From contig JAPDFW010000026.1 in NCBI GenBank assembly GCA_028826165.1, positions 7,501-69,760 of the forward strand: DNA of 62,260 nucleotides, written 5' to 3'. A program made the translations under genes and the position numbers. Origin of the DNA: Anaeramoeba ignava (Eukaryota > Metamonada > Anaeramoebidae). The notes under the pieces were generated by a model, which saw nothing but the letters and a program-made list of their open reading frames with translations, did not search any database and was not told the DNA's origin. Positions 14,901-26,882 of this stretch are shown piece by piece; the first letter of the stretch is position 1; the number at the start of each line of letters is the position of its first letter.

Positions 14901-17090
14901 TAATTTTAAATTTATAAATGAATTTTAATTTTAAATTTAAATTTAATTTTAATTTTAATTTTAATTTTAATTTTAATTTTAATTTTAAATTTTTAATTTT
15001 TAATTTTTAATTTTTATTTTAAATTTAAATTTTAATTTTTAATTTTAATTTTAATTTTAATTTTAATTTTAATTTTTAATATTAATTTTAATTTTAATTT
15101 TAATTTTAATTTTTAATATTAATTTTAATTACCGATCAACAACTAAAATGATTTCTTTTAAAATATCTGTACAATCTCCTATTAGAGAATCTAAAGATCT
15201 ATCTTTGGCTTTTTTAGCCCATTCTGTATAAGATTGTTGAAATGAATCAAGAAATGCTGTTAATTTTTGTATTGCTTCTTCTAAATGTCTTTTTTTATCA
15301 AAATTTAAAATTTATTATTAAAATTATTATTAAATTTATTATTAAATTTATTATTAAAATTATTATTAAATTTATTATTAAATTTATTATTAAAATTATT
15401 ATTAAAATTATTATTAAATTTATTATTAAAATTATTATTAAATTTATTATTAAATTTATTATTAAATTTATTATTAAAATTATTATTAAAATTATTATTA
15501 AATTTATTATTAAATTTATTATTAAATTTATTATTAAATTTATTATTAAAATTATTATTAAAATTATTATTATTAAATTTATTATTATTATTAAAAATTA
15601 TTATTAAAATTATTATTAAATTTATTAATTAAAATTATTATTAAATTTATTAAATAAATTTATTATTAAAATTATTATTAAAAATTATTTATTATTAAAA
15701 TTATTATTAAAATTATTATTATATTTATTATTAAATTTATTATTTATTATTAAATTTATTATTAAATTTATTATTAAATTTATTATTAAATTTATTATTA
15801 AATTTATTATTAAATATTTTATTATTAAATTTATTATTTAAAATTTATTATTATTTATTATTAAAATTTTATTATTAAAATTTATTATTAAAATTTATTA
15901 TTATTAAATTTATTATTAAAATTATTATTAAATTTATTATTAAATTTTTATTATTAAATTTATTATTAAAAATTTTAATTATTAAGAATTTATTATTAAA
16001 TTTATTATTTAAAATTATTATTAAAATTTATTATTAAATTTATTATTAAATTTATTATTAAATTTATTATTAAATTTATTATTAAAAAATTAAATTTTAT
16101 TATTAAAATTATTATTAAAAATTATTATTATTAAAAAATTATTATTAAATTTATTATTAAAATTATTATTAAAATTATTATTAAAATTATTATTAAATTT
16201 ATTAAAAATTTATTATTAAAATTATTATTAAAATTATTATTATTAAAATTATTATTATTAAAATTTATTATTAAAATTTATTATTATTTATTAAAATTTA
16301 TTATTAAAATTATTATTATATTTATTATTAAATTTATTATTAAAATTATTATTAAAATTATTATTAAAATTATTATTAAATTTATTATTAAATTTATTAT
16401 TAAATTTATTATTAAAATTTATTATTATTAAAATTATTATTAAAATTTATTTTATTATTAAAATTATTATTAAAATTATTATTAAATTTATTATTAAAAA
16501 TTATTATTAAAATTATTATTAAATTTATTATTATTATTATTAAATTTATTATTAAATTTATTATTAAATTTATTATTAAAATTATTATTAAAATTATTAA
16601 ATTTATTAATTTATTATTAAATTTATTATTAAATTGATTATTATTAAATTTATTATTAAATTTATTATTAAATTTATTATTAAAATTATTATTAAAATTA
16701 TTATTAAAATTATTATTAAAATTATTATTAAATTTATTATTTAAATTTATTATTAAATTTATTATTAAAATTATTATTATATTTATTATTAAATTTATTA
16801 TTAAAATTATTATTAAATTTATTATTAAATTTATTATTAAAATGATTGATTTGATTGTAAAAGGAAAGAAAAAAAATTTTTTTTTTAAATTTTTCTTTTT
16901 ATGTTATTTTTTTTTTTAATTATTTTTTCGATCAAATTTTATTTCGAAAATCACTTTTTAATTGATTTATTTTTCTTTCAAAAAATTGATTAATTTACCC
17001 TTGTTTAGATAATTTTAAATATTCTTCCCAAAGTTTACGAAGTTTTTTATAATTACTTCTTAAAGTTAATTTTGCTTTAATAGATTGCAT
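5973..17090 (-). CDS. BEACH-family (LvsC/WDFY3-like) N-terminal scaffold lacking PH-BEACH and WD40
   Basis: Exons read on the minus strand: 17090-16999, 15288-15133, 14743-13342, 13265-5973, about 2980 residues. Splicing at 13341/13266 joins ...AIAEDYNI to AKDSTEF..., so the ATG at 13214 is internal. Residues 1-1400 are armadillo-like helices broken by Asn/Gln, Ser/Asn and Lys/Glu-rich tracts, including an NQNS/NQNT array. A concanavalin/LamG-like domain (about 1440-1600: FAFNGIKSYLKL, GYTFQCWVRL, YHLVFSHKRNVVTLYING) is followed by a DUF4704/neurobeachin-type helical region (about 2050-2360, with IGGIKICFPLLEFGEQ). It ends in a basic coiled coil and a TAA stop. Known BEACH proteins (membrane-traffic and autophagy scaffolds) continue with PH-BEACH-WD40. 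Here nothing follows but 100 bp and a convergent gene. The first intron holds a 1.5 kb minisatellite. Family call good; role inferred. Confidence 0.8.
14104..14360 (-). repeat. In-frame NQNS/NQNT/NQNL coding array
   Basis: A 12-nt unit (AATCAAAATTCA and variants), four codons long, is repeated about 20 times inside exon 3 of the BEACH-family gene. It gives an Asn/Gln-rich tract. The array stays in frame because its period is a multiple of three. Confidence 0.9.
14760..15125. repeat. TTTTAA hexamer array filling an intron
   Basis: Almost perfect TTTTAA hexamers with a few TTTTTAA and ATATTAA variants. They occupy the intron between exons 2 and 3 of the BEACH-family gene (15132-14744). Confidence 0.9.
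15300..16848. repeat. 11-12 bp minisatellite in BEACH-family intron 1
   Basis: Mixed tandem units AAATTTATTATT and AAAATTATTATT fill most of the 1.71 kb intron 15289-16998. On the sense (minus) strand the units contain neither AG nor GT. The long open frame seen on the plus strand here is only the repeat read through. Confidence 0.95.
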
Positions 17091-17454
17091 TTATTTTTAT
17101 ATTTAATTATATTTAATTATATTTCTGTATTTTTATTTATTTTAAAAAGAAATTAAAACAAAAATTAAATTTAAAAGAAAAAAAAAAGAAAAATGAAAAA
17201 AAAATTTTTTAATTTAAATTTTTTTCTTCTTTTTTCTTTTTTTCCTTTTTTTTTTGATCATTTTCCTTTCTTTTTTTTAAAATAAAATTAATTAATAAAG
17301 ATTTTATTTTTTAATTTTAAAAATTAAATTTTGAAAAAGAAAAATAAATTAATTTCAATTCACTTCTTCAATTTTTAACGAATTAAATTTTTTTCTATTT
17401 TTTTTATAAATTTGATCAAAAATAAAAATAATTCACAATTTCTTCCAAATTAAA

Positions 17455-17600
17455 TTTATTAAAGATTTTTAAATTAAATTTATTAAAGATTTTTAATCAA
17501 TTTTATTAAAGATTTTTAAATTAAATTTATTAAAGATTTTTAAATCAATTTTATTAAAGATTTTTAAATTAAATTTATTAAAGATTTTTAATCAATTTTT
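17455..17600. repeat. ~24 bp tandem repeat in the 17.1-17.6 kb intergenic gap
   Basis: Six or seven copies of AAATTTATTAAAGATTTTTA with alternating AATTA and AATCA spacers. The rest of the gap (17091-17454) holds the upstream region of the BEACH-family gene, with TTTTTTTTCATTTTTC on the minus strand, and simple A/T runs. I see no gene there. Confidence 0.8.
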
Positions 17601-17623
17601 CTTTTGAAAATTTTTCTTAATTT

Positions 17624-18460
17624 TTAATCAATTTTTTGCTTTTTTTCTTTTAAATCATTTTCAACTAAAAAACAAAAATGAACGTTTTCCAATTCTTGTG
17701 AAAAAGAAAAAAGATAACTAAAAATAGCACCAAGACTAATAAATTGAAGTTCAGCCATCAAAATAGAAACAGAACCAAAAGAAACACCAAGAAAAATTGA
17801 ATGATCTTTAAAGGGATTAGCAGAAATTGAAATAAAAAGATAAAGTGTGGAAAAAAGTCCAATTGAATGAAAAATCAAACAAATAATTCGAATTGAAAAA
17901 ACAAAAACATATTTCTTCAAAGATCCAGAAAAAATCATTGAGAAAATCACAAGAATCATATTTACCATTGTGCCAATCCAAAAAAAATTTGCTGAAATAA
18001 AATGTAGTTTTGTTTTATATTCAAAATTTGAAGGAAGTTTTGCTGGATTTTCTTGAATATCGACAAAATCTTTTTGCAAAGGAAAAATAGCTTGAAAAAT
18101 GACTCCAAATCCTGAAATTATTCCTGAAAATAAAATCAAAATGGAAATAAAACTTGGTAAATTTTTTGATGAGAATTTTGACTTATAAAGAATGATAAAA
18201 ATCAATATGAAAAATGATCCAATAATCGGAAATGAAAATAAAGAAATATATGATTCTGGTTCTTGATTTTCTGTTAATGAAACTGCTGAAATTATTGTTG
18301 AAAAATGTCCTTGATATTTAGCCACAATTTGACAAGTAAGTGTTGTAATGAAACTAAATAAAACAAAAATTTTTAATAGAAAACTAACTGAAAAGTTTAA
18401 AAATGTTTTTTGATTTTTTTGATTTTGATTTGATTTTAGGAATTTTTTAACTTTATTCAT
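17624..18460 (-). CDS. Frag1/DRAM/Sfk1-like multi-pass membrane protein (278 aa)
   Basis: Single exon, ATG at 18460, TAA at 17624. After a basic Asn/Gln-rich N-terminus there are about six hydrophobic segments. The first (SFLLKIFVLFSFITTLTCQI) leads into a ~30-residue extracytoplasmic loop with ISAVSLTENQEPES, then paired helices (FIGSFFILIFIILY-like, FISILILFSGIISGFGVIFQA), and later LHFISANFFWIGTMVN. The order of helices and the ISx-x-PE loop resemble the DRAM/TMEM150/FRAG1 group, whose members act in endolysosomal or GPI-lipid contexts. The C-terminus is charged and probably cytosolic. Upstream, TTTCATTTTTTTCTTTTC precedes the ATG. The family is recognised by pattern, not by a conserved active site, so the role is uncertain. 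Confidence 0.6.
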   Translation of the reverse strand: MNKVKKFLKSNQNQKNQKTFLNFSVSFLLKIFVLFSFITTLTCQIVAKYQGHFSTIISAVSLTENQEPESYISLFSFPIIGSFFILIFIILYKSKFSSKNLPSFISILILFSGIISGFGVIFQAIFPLQKDFVDIQENPAKLPSNFEYKTKLHFISANFFWIGTMVNMILVIFSMIFSGSLKKYVFVFSIRIICLIFHSIGLFSTLYLFISISANPFKDHSIFLGVSFGSVSILMAELQFISLGAIFSYLFSFSQELENVHFCFLVENDLKEKKQKID

Positions 18461-18663
18461 TTTAAAAATGAAAAGAAAAAAATGAAATGAAATGAACTGA
18501 ACTTTTTTATTTTGATTTTGATTTTGATTTTGATTTTGATTTTGATTTTGATTTTGTTATGAAAGAATCCCAAATCAAGTTAATTTAAAAAAAAAATTGA
18601 AAAAAAAAAAGAAAGAAGAAAGAAGAAAGAGAAAGAAATTTTGAAAAAGAAAATGATGAAAAA

Positions 18664-21600
18664 TTATTTGAAATTAAATTTGAAACTGAAAAAGTTTTGG
18701 TATTTCAAAATCAAAACGGAAGCGATCGCAGCAGGAACACCATAATATAAAAGTTTTGAAAGATCTTTCTTGTCTTGTTCTTGTTCTTTTTCTTCGATTT
18801 GAGAAGGAAAATCGATTCTGTCTTGTTGAAGTAAATTTTCCCATTTTTTGATTTCTTCATTCAATGAACCGAAGCTTGATTTTTGTGTTACAATTTCTGT
18901 AGCTATTTTCTTTGATTCCTCTTCAATAGATTTTTGGTAAACACCGACATCACCAAGCCAAATATGGTCTTTATGGTAGTTTTTCAAGCTATCTTGAATT
19001 TTTTGATTTTCTTTTGTGATTAATTCATATTCGTTTTCGATTGATTTGTATTTTTCTTGTTTTCTAACCAATTTCATCTGTAATTGTTGCAAAGTTTTTT
19101 TTGTTTCTGCAATTTGCTGGTCTATTACCTTTGCATTTGGATCGAGGTTTTGGTTTTGATTTTGATCTCTGGTTTTGGAACGCAGATCTTTAATCAATTG
19201 GGTCAATTCCTTTGTTCTTTCAATTGCGGAATTTTTTTGGGTTTCAAAAGTTTGCATCATTTTATCGTGATTTAAACGGTAGTTTGTTGCTGATTGTTTG
19301 GATTTCTCGAGTTTTTTTTGGAGTCTTTTCACTTCTTTTGATTCGGTTTCTTTTTTTTGTTTTATTGTGTCGATTTGTTGTTGGAGGTATTTTGCGCGTT
19401 TAATTTTAGTTGCTGAGACACTTTTTGTAAGGAGTTGCATTTTTTCTTTTTTAGGTGTTTTTGGTTCTCTTATTGTTTCCTTTATTTTATAAATAATTTT
19501 ATAAATTAATAAATAATTTTATAAATAATTTAATAAATAATTTAATAAATAAATTAATAAATAAATAAATCAATAATTTAATAAATAAATCAATAATTTA
19601 ATAAATAAATTAATAAATAAATTAATAAATAAATTAATAAATAAATTAATAAATAAATTAATAAATAATTTTATAAATAATTTAATAAATAATTTAATAA
19701 ATAATTTTATAAATAAATTAATAAATAAATTAATAAATAAATTAATAAATAATTTTATAAATAATTTAATAAATAAATTAATAAATAAATTAATAAATAA
19801 ATTAATAAATAATTTAATAAATAATTTAATAAATAATTTAATAAATAATTTAATAAATAATTTAATAAATAAATTAATAAATAAATTAATAAATAAATTT
19901 AATAAATAAATTAATAAATAAATTAATAAATAAATTAATAAATAAATTAATAAATAATTTAATAAATAATTTAATAAATAAATTAATAAATAAATTAATA
20001 AATAAATTAATAAATAATTTAATAAATAATTTAATAAATAAATTAATAAATAAATTAATAAATAATTTAATAAATAATTTAATAATTAATTTAATAAATA
20101 ATTTAATAAATAATTTAATAAATAATTTAATAAATAATTTAATAAATAAATTAATAAATAATTTTATAAATAAATTAATAAATAATTTTATAAATAAATT
20201 AATAAATAATTTAATAAATAAATTAATAAATAAATTAATAAATAATTTTATAAATAATTTAATAAATAATTTAATAAATAATTTTTATAAATAATTTAAT
20301 AAATAATTTAATAAATAATTTTATAAATAATTTTATAAATAATTTTATAAATAATTTTATATATAAATTAATAAATAAATTAATAAATAATTTAATAAAT
20401 AATTTTATAAATAATTTTTATATATAAATTAATAAATAAATTAATAAATAAATTAATAAATAATTTAATAAATAAATTAATAAATAATTTAATAAATAAT
20501 TTAATAAATAAATTAATAAATAATTTAATAAATAATTTAATAAATAAATTTATAAATAATTTAATAAATAAATTAATAAATAATTTAATAAATAAATTAA
20601 TAAATAAATTAATAATAAATAAATTTAATAAATAAATTAATAAATAAATAAATTAATTAATAAATAAATTAATAAATAATTTAATAAATAAATTAATAAA
20701 TAAATTTAATAAATAATTTTATAAATAATTTAATAAATAATTTAATAAATAATTTAATAAATAAATTAATAAATAAATTAATAAATAAATAAATTAATAA
20801 ATAAATTAATAAATAAATAAATTAATAAATTAATAAATAATTTAATAAATAAATTAATAAATAAATTAATAAATAAATAAATTAATAAATAATTTTATAA
20901 ATAAATTAATAAATAAATTAATAAATAAATAAATTAATAAATAAATAAATTAATAAATTAATAAATAATTTAATAAATAAATTAATAAATAAATTAATAA
21001 ATAAATAAATTAATAAATTAATAAATAATTTAATAAATAAATTAATAAATAAATTAATAAATAAATAAATTAATAAATAAATTAATAAATAAATTAATAA
21101 ATAAATAATTTAATAAATAAATTAATAAATAAATTAATAAATAAATAAATTAATAAATAAAATAATTAATAAATAAATTAATAAATAAATTAATAAATAA
21201 TTTAATAAATAAATTAATAAATAAATTAATAAATAATTTAATAAATAAATATATAAATAAATTAATAAATAAATTAATAAATAAATCAATAATTTAATAA
21301 ATTAATAAATAAATTAATAAATAAATTAATAAATAATTTAATAAATAAATTAATAAATAAATTAATAAATAATTTTATAAATAAATTAATAAATAATTTA
21401 ATAAATAAATTAATAAATAAATTAATAAATAAATTAATAAATTTATAAATAATTTAATAAATAAATTAATAAATAATTTAATAAATAATTTAATAAATAA
21501 TTTTATAAATAATTTTATAAATAATTTAATAAATAATTTTATAAATAATTTAATAAATAATTTAATAAATAATTTAATAAATAATTTAATAAATAATTTA

Positions 21601-23495
21601 ATAAATAATTTAATAAATAATTTAATAAATAAATTAATAAATAAATTAATAAATAAATTAATAAATAAATTAATAAATAAATTAATAAATAAATTAATAA
21701 ATAAATTAATAAATAAATTAATAAATAAATTAATAAATAATTTAATAAATAATTTAATAAATAATTTAATAAATAATTTAATAAATAATTTAATAAATAA
21801 TTTTATAAATAAATTAATAAATAATTTAATAAATAATTTAATAAATAAATTAATAAATAAATTAATAAATAAATTAATAAATAAAATTAATAAATAAATT
21901 AATAAATAAATTAATAAATAAATTAATAAATAAATTAATAAATAAATTAATAAATAAATTAATAAATAAATTAATAAATAAATTAATAAATAAATTAATA
22001 AATAAATTAATAAATAAATTAATAAATAAATTAATAAATAAATTAATAAATAAATTAATAAATAATTTAATAAATAATTTAATAAATAATTTAATAAATA
22101 ATTTAATAAATAATTTAATAAATAATTTAATAAATAAATTAATAAATAATTTAATAAATAATTTAATAAATAATTTAATAAATAATTTAATAAATAATTT
22201 AATAAATAATTTAATAAATAAATCAATAAATAATTTAATAAATAAATAAATAAATAATTTAATAAATAAATTAATAATTAATTTAATAAATAATTTAATA
22301 AATAAATTAATAAATAATTTAATAAATAAATTAATAAATAAATTAATTAATAATTTAATAAATAAATTAATAAATAAATTAATAAATAATTTAATAAATA
22401 AATTAATAAATAATTTTATAAATAAATTAATAAATAAATTAATAAATAATTTTATAAATAAATTAATAAATAATTTTATAAATAAATTTAATAAATAAAT
22501 TAATAAATAATTTTATAAATAATTTAATAAATAAATTAATAAATAATTTAATAAATAAATTTAATAAATAATTTAATAAATAATTTAATAAATAAATTAA
22601 TAAATAATTTAATAAATAAATTAATAAATAATTTAATAAATAAATTAATAAATAATTTTATAAATAATTTTATAAATAAATTAATAAATAATTTAATAAA
22701 TAATTTAATAAATAATTAAATAAATAAATTAATAAATAAATTAATAAATAATTTAATAAATAAATTAATAAATAAATTAATAAATAAATTAATAAATAAA
22801 TTAATAAAATAAATTAATAAATAATTTAATAAATAATTTAATAAATAAATTAATAAATAAATTAATAAATAATTTTATAAATAAATTAATAAATAATTTT
22901 ATAAATAAATTAATAAATAATTTAATAAATAATTTAATAAATAATTTAATAAATAATTTAATAAATAAATTAATAAATAAATTAATAAATAATTTAATAA
23001 ATAATTTTATAAATAATTTTATAAATAAATTAATAAATAATTTAATAAATAAATTAATAAATAATTTAATAAATAAATAAATAAATAATTTAATAAATAA
23101 ATTAATAAATAATTTATTCCCCTTTTTATTTAAGTTTTTGTTTTTTTGTTTTTGTTTTTGCTTTATTTTGTTTTTGTTTATTTGTGTAAATTTACCTGTT
23201 TTAAATTGATAATACTCTTTGAAATCTCGTTAATTTGTTTATTATCTTCTGTTAAAAACTCTTTTTTCGTATTTAATGTGGAAATTAAATTTTGGTTTCT
23301 TTCCATTAAATTTTTCATTTGTTCGTTTCTAAAATCAATTTCTGTTTCAATAAATTGAATTTCAGAATCAACATTTAAGCGTTTTGTTTGGTGTTTCTTC
23401 TTAATTGAAAGAAAAAGACAATTCTGTTTAAGAATTAAATTATCAAGTTGAGAAATTTGATTTTGAAGATTTTGTGTTTGTAATTGATTTGTCAT
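18664..23495 (-). CDS. Tail-anchored coiled-coil protein split by a 3.7 kb repeat intron (371 aa)
   Basis: Exon 1 is 23495-23196 and ends ...IINLKQ|GT. Exon 2 is 19479-18664 and begins AG|ETIREPKTPKKEK before the internal Met at 19440. Both junctions are phase 0. The product is almost entirely heptad-rich coiled coil (QISQLDNLILKQ..., RLQKKLEKSKQ..., QLQMKLVRKQEKYKSI...). A single C-terminal hydrophobic segment (LLYYGVPAAIASVLILKY) is followed by a short Phe/Lys/Asn tail, typical of a tail-anchored protein of ER, mitochondrion-related organelle or Golgi. The intron (19480-23195, 3716 bp) is nearly all one minisatellite and is over three times longer than the coding sequence. I do not recognise a named family; a golgin- or tether-like role would be guesswork. 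Confidence 0.75.
19486..23118. repeat. 3.6 kb AATAAATAATTT-type minisatellite
   Basis: About 300 units of 11-13 bp, chiefly AATAAATAATTT, AATAAATAAATT and AATAAATAATTTTAT, interspersed in short homogeneous blocks. The whole array lies within one intron. The 283-codon open frame at 21375-22226 is this repeat and has no coding meaning. Confidence 0.95.
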
Positions 23496-23643
23496 TATTT
23501 AAAATAAATTTGTTTTTTGTTTTTGTTTTTTGTTTTTAAAAAGAAAGAATGAAAGAAAAATGAAAAAAAAAATAATAAAAAAATTTTTTTTTGCTTTTTT
23601 TTTTGTTTTTATTTTTTATTTATTGTTTTGTTGTTTTGGAAAG

Positions 23644-23719
23644 TTAAAAAAAAGAAAAGAAAAGAAGAGAAGAAAAGAGAAGAGAAGAAGAAAGAAAAGA
23701 GAAAAGAAAAGAAAAGAAA
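23644..23719. other. Homopurine tract (GAAAA/GAAGA)n
   Basis: About 75 bases of pure purine on the plus strand lie in the short gap between the CoA-transferase stop and the coiled-coil gene's upstream region. Such tracts can adopt triplex structures and often sit in promoter or terminator regions. Which applies here is not visible. Confidence 0.6.
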
Positions 23720-23746
23720 TTGGTTTTTTTTTCTCTTTTTGAAAAA

Positions 23747-26646
23747 TTACCATTTATCAACTTTCATTGTTCCATTTTTCTCTAAATATTCTTGCATTTT
23801 AAAGACTTTAGAAAGAATCTGAGGTTCATGCGCAGCTTTTTGTTTCAAACAGTGTTGATAAGCAGTATTGAAGTAATCAGTCAAAATAGGTTTATAATCC
23901 GGATGGGCGCATTTATTGATGATTTCCATAGCTCTTTGTCTTGGAGCGAGACCTCTAAGATCAGCGAGACCTTGTTCAGTAACAATAACGTCCAAATCAT
24001 GTTCAGTATGGTCAATATGGGGAGCTTTAGGGACAATGCAAGTGATACCAGTTGGGTCTGTTTTAGTGGGTCTAACTGACGGACAATGCATCATTGAGAT
24101 GTAGCAATTTCTCAAGAAATCATTTGATCCGCCCAAACCGTTGATCATTCTTGTTCCGCCAATAAGCGTTGAATTGGCATGTCCATAGATGTCAACTTCG
24201 ACAGGTGTATTCATGCCAATCACTCCCATTCTTCTTATCATTTCTGCGTTGTTTGTGATCTGTTGTGGTCGCAAACAGATCTTTTGTTTGTATTCTTCCC
24301 AGTTCTTATAAAGTCGTTCAAATCCTTCCGTTGATAATGTCAATGCAGTTGCGGTTGCAAAGTCCAATTTTCCAGTATCGAAGAAGTCCAGCATTGTGTC
24401 TTGCAAAACTTCTGTCCAAACCTTAACGTTTCTGAATTGTCCTTTTGCCAATCCTGCTACAACTGCGTTCGCAATGTTTCCTACTCCGGATTGTAATGGT
24501 AATAAATCGGGTGGTGCTCTTCCCGCGTGAACTTCGTTTTCTAGAAAGTCAAGTATGTTTTGTGCTATTTTTTCTGAGACTTCATCTGGTGGTGATAATG
24601 GTCTTCCGTTATCTGGTTTGGTTGATTCAACTATTGCTACTATTTTTTCTGTGTCTACTGGAACGTATAATTTTCCAATTCGATCGTCTACTCTAGAAAT
24701 TAAATATGGTCTTCTGTTTGGTGGAACTTCATCAGGTGGAATATCATGAAGTCCAAGATATGAAGGCATAGAAGTATTGAGTTCTAAAATGAGTTTCTAT
24801 TAAAATTTTTATAAAAATTAATTTTTATAAATGAATTTTATAAATGAATTTTAATTTTATAAATGAATTTTAATTTTATAAATGAATTTTAATTTTAATT
24901 TTATTTTTATTTTTATAAATGAATTTTATTTTTATTTTTATAAATGAATTTTATTTTAATTTTAATATTATAAATGAATTTTAATTTTAATTTTATAAAT
25001 GAATTTTAATTTATTATTCTTCTTACTTCAGAAATATCGCAAACTTCAGGAACTGCTCCAACTGATCCAGCTAAAACTAATCCTCCATCAGGAAGAATTT
25101 CTGTAACTTCAATTATTCCTAAATCAAGTTTTCCTTTTCTTTCCTTTGTGAAAAATCCAAATTTTAAATTTGAAGCATAATTGCATAAATGAATATCTCC
25201 CATTTGAATTTTGCCTGTATTAATTCCATTTGCAATATTCTTTCCTGTTTGATATGGCCATCTTCTGTTGATCATACCAAGTTTTGCCCATCTATCTTCT
25301 GTTTCAGCTCCTACTGATGCTCCAATATACAAATCAAATTTCATCTTCAAAAAAAAAAAAGAAAAAAAGATTAAATTTTTTATTTTGATTAATTTTGATT
25401 AATTTTTTTATTTACTTTTTTTCCAGTTTTTTCAACATAATCTGCAACAGTAACTGGAACTACTTTTGGATAACCAACTGGTGTAAATCTTTTTATATAA
25501 ATAAAATTATAAAAATAATAAATTAATTTATAAATTAAATTATAAATAAAAATATAAATAAAATTATAAATAAAATTATAAATAAAATTATAAATAAAAT
25601 TATAAATAAAATTATAAATAAAATTATAAATAAAATATTAAATAAAATTATAAATAAAATTATAAATAAAATTATAAATAAAATTATAAATAAAATTATA
25701 AATAAAATTATAAATAAAAATATAAATAAAATTATAAATAAAAATATAAATAAAAATATAAAAAAAAATATAAATAAAATTATAAATAAATAAAATTATA
25801 AATAAAATATAAATAAAATTATAAATAAAATTATAAATAAAATTATAAATAAAATAATAAATAAAATTATAAATTAAATTATAAATTAAATTATAAATTA
25901 AATTATAAATAAAATTATAAATAAAATTATAAAATAAAATTATAAATTAAATTATAAATAAAATTATAAATTAAATTATAAATAAAATTATATAAAAATA
26001 AAATTATAAATAAATTAAAATTATAAATAAATTATAAATAAAATTATAAATAAAATTATAAATAAAATTATAAATAAAATTATAAATAAAATTATAAATA
26101 AAATTATAAATAAAATTATAAATAAAATTATAAATTAAATTATAAATAAAATTATAAATAAAATTATAAATAAAATTATAAATAAAATTATAAATAAAAT
26201 TATAAATAAAATTATAAATAAAATTATAAATAAATTATAAATAAAATTATAAATAAAATTATAAATAAAATTATAAATAAAATTATAAATAAAATTAAAT
26301 TATTGTAAAATTATAAATAAAATTATAAATTAAATTATAAATAAAATTATTGTAAAATTATTGTAAAATTTAATTCCAAAAATGAGAATTTTGCTAAAAA
26401 GATTTAAAAAATAAAATAATTAAAAATAAAATAATTAAAAAAATAATTAAAAAATAAAGAATAAAAGGGGGAATAAATTAACAAAGAGAAAATAAAAAAA
26501 TAAACTCACCCAGACCAGCCAAGTGCTTGTCCATCTTCAAAAAATTTAATAGTATCTTCTGGTTTGCAAACTTTTGAAAGCAAACTCTTCTTCCCAATTC
26601 TTGATGCAATTGAAACAGAAAACTTTCTAGTGATCATAAAACTCAT
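23747..26646 (-). CDS. Acetate:succinate CoA-transferase (acetyl-CoA hydrolase/transferase family), probably organellar
   Basis: Exons 26646-26510, 25488-25416, 25344-25027, 24796-23747 give 525 residues. Every junction restores family sequence: ...[17 protein letters not shown], ...[25 protein letters not shown], ...[24 protein letters not shown]. Hallmarks include [39 protein letters not shown] and [11 protein letters not shown]. Family members of this type (ASCT subfamily 1C/Ach1) transfer CoA from acetyl-CoA to succinate. This yields acetate and succinyl-CoA, which succinyl-CoA synthetase uses to make ATP in hydrogenosomes and anaerobic mitochondria. The first ~27 residues ([20 protein letters not shown]) are basic, hydroxylated and free of acid, as expected of a matrix-targeting presequence. 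Introns 1 and 3 carry minisatellites. The gene is divergent from the F-box gene. Confidence 0.92.
24800..25013. repeat. TTTTATAAATGAATTTTAA array in CoA-transferase intron 3
   Basis: About ten copies of a 17-25 bp unit with ATAAATGAATTTTA at its core fill the intron 25026-24797. Confidence 0.8.
25495..26370. repeat. AAATTATAAAT (11-12 bp) minisatellite in CoA-transferase intron 1
   Basis: About 75 units of AAAATTATAAAT with TAAATTATAAAT variants occupy most of the intron 26509-25489. The sense strand lacks AG and GT within the unit. Confidence 0.95.
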
Positions 26647-26882
26647 TTCAAGATCAATAACTAATAAACCAATTAATTAACTAATGGTTTAAAAAAAAAT
26701 GAATATCAAATATGAATCATCAAAAAAAATTTTTTTTTTTTATTTTTTTTTTTTTTTTTTTTTATTTAAAAGGAGAAAAACAATTATTTTTTCTTCTTTT
26801 TATTTTTTTTTTCATTTTTTTTTTCTTCTTTTCATTTTTTTTTTCTCCTTTTAATTTAAATAATAAATAAATCAATAATAAA
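26647..26882. promoter_or_regulatory. Bidirectional promoter region between CoA-transferase and F-box genes
   Basis: 236 bp separate the two divergent ATGs. The minus-strand side has TTCATTTTTTTTTAAACC close to the CoA-transferase start. The plus-strand side has three T-rich blocks with a single CA (around 26805-26860) before the F-box start. A long poly-T run (about 26726-26763) lies between them. Confidence 0.5.

Noticed and set aside
15242-15607. 121-codon plus-strand frame with Ile/Lys/Phe repeats
   Set aside because: It reads antisense across a BEACH-family exon and into the intronic minisatellite.
21375-22226. 283-codon open frame of Leu/Asn/Tyr/Ile repeats on the minus strand
   Set aside because: It is the AATAAATAATTT minisatellite read through; it lies wholly inside an intron and has no non-repeat sequence.
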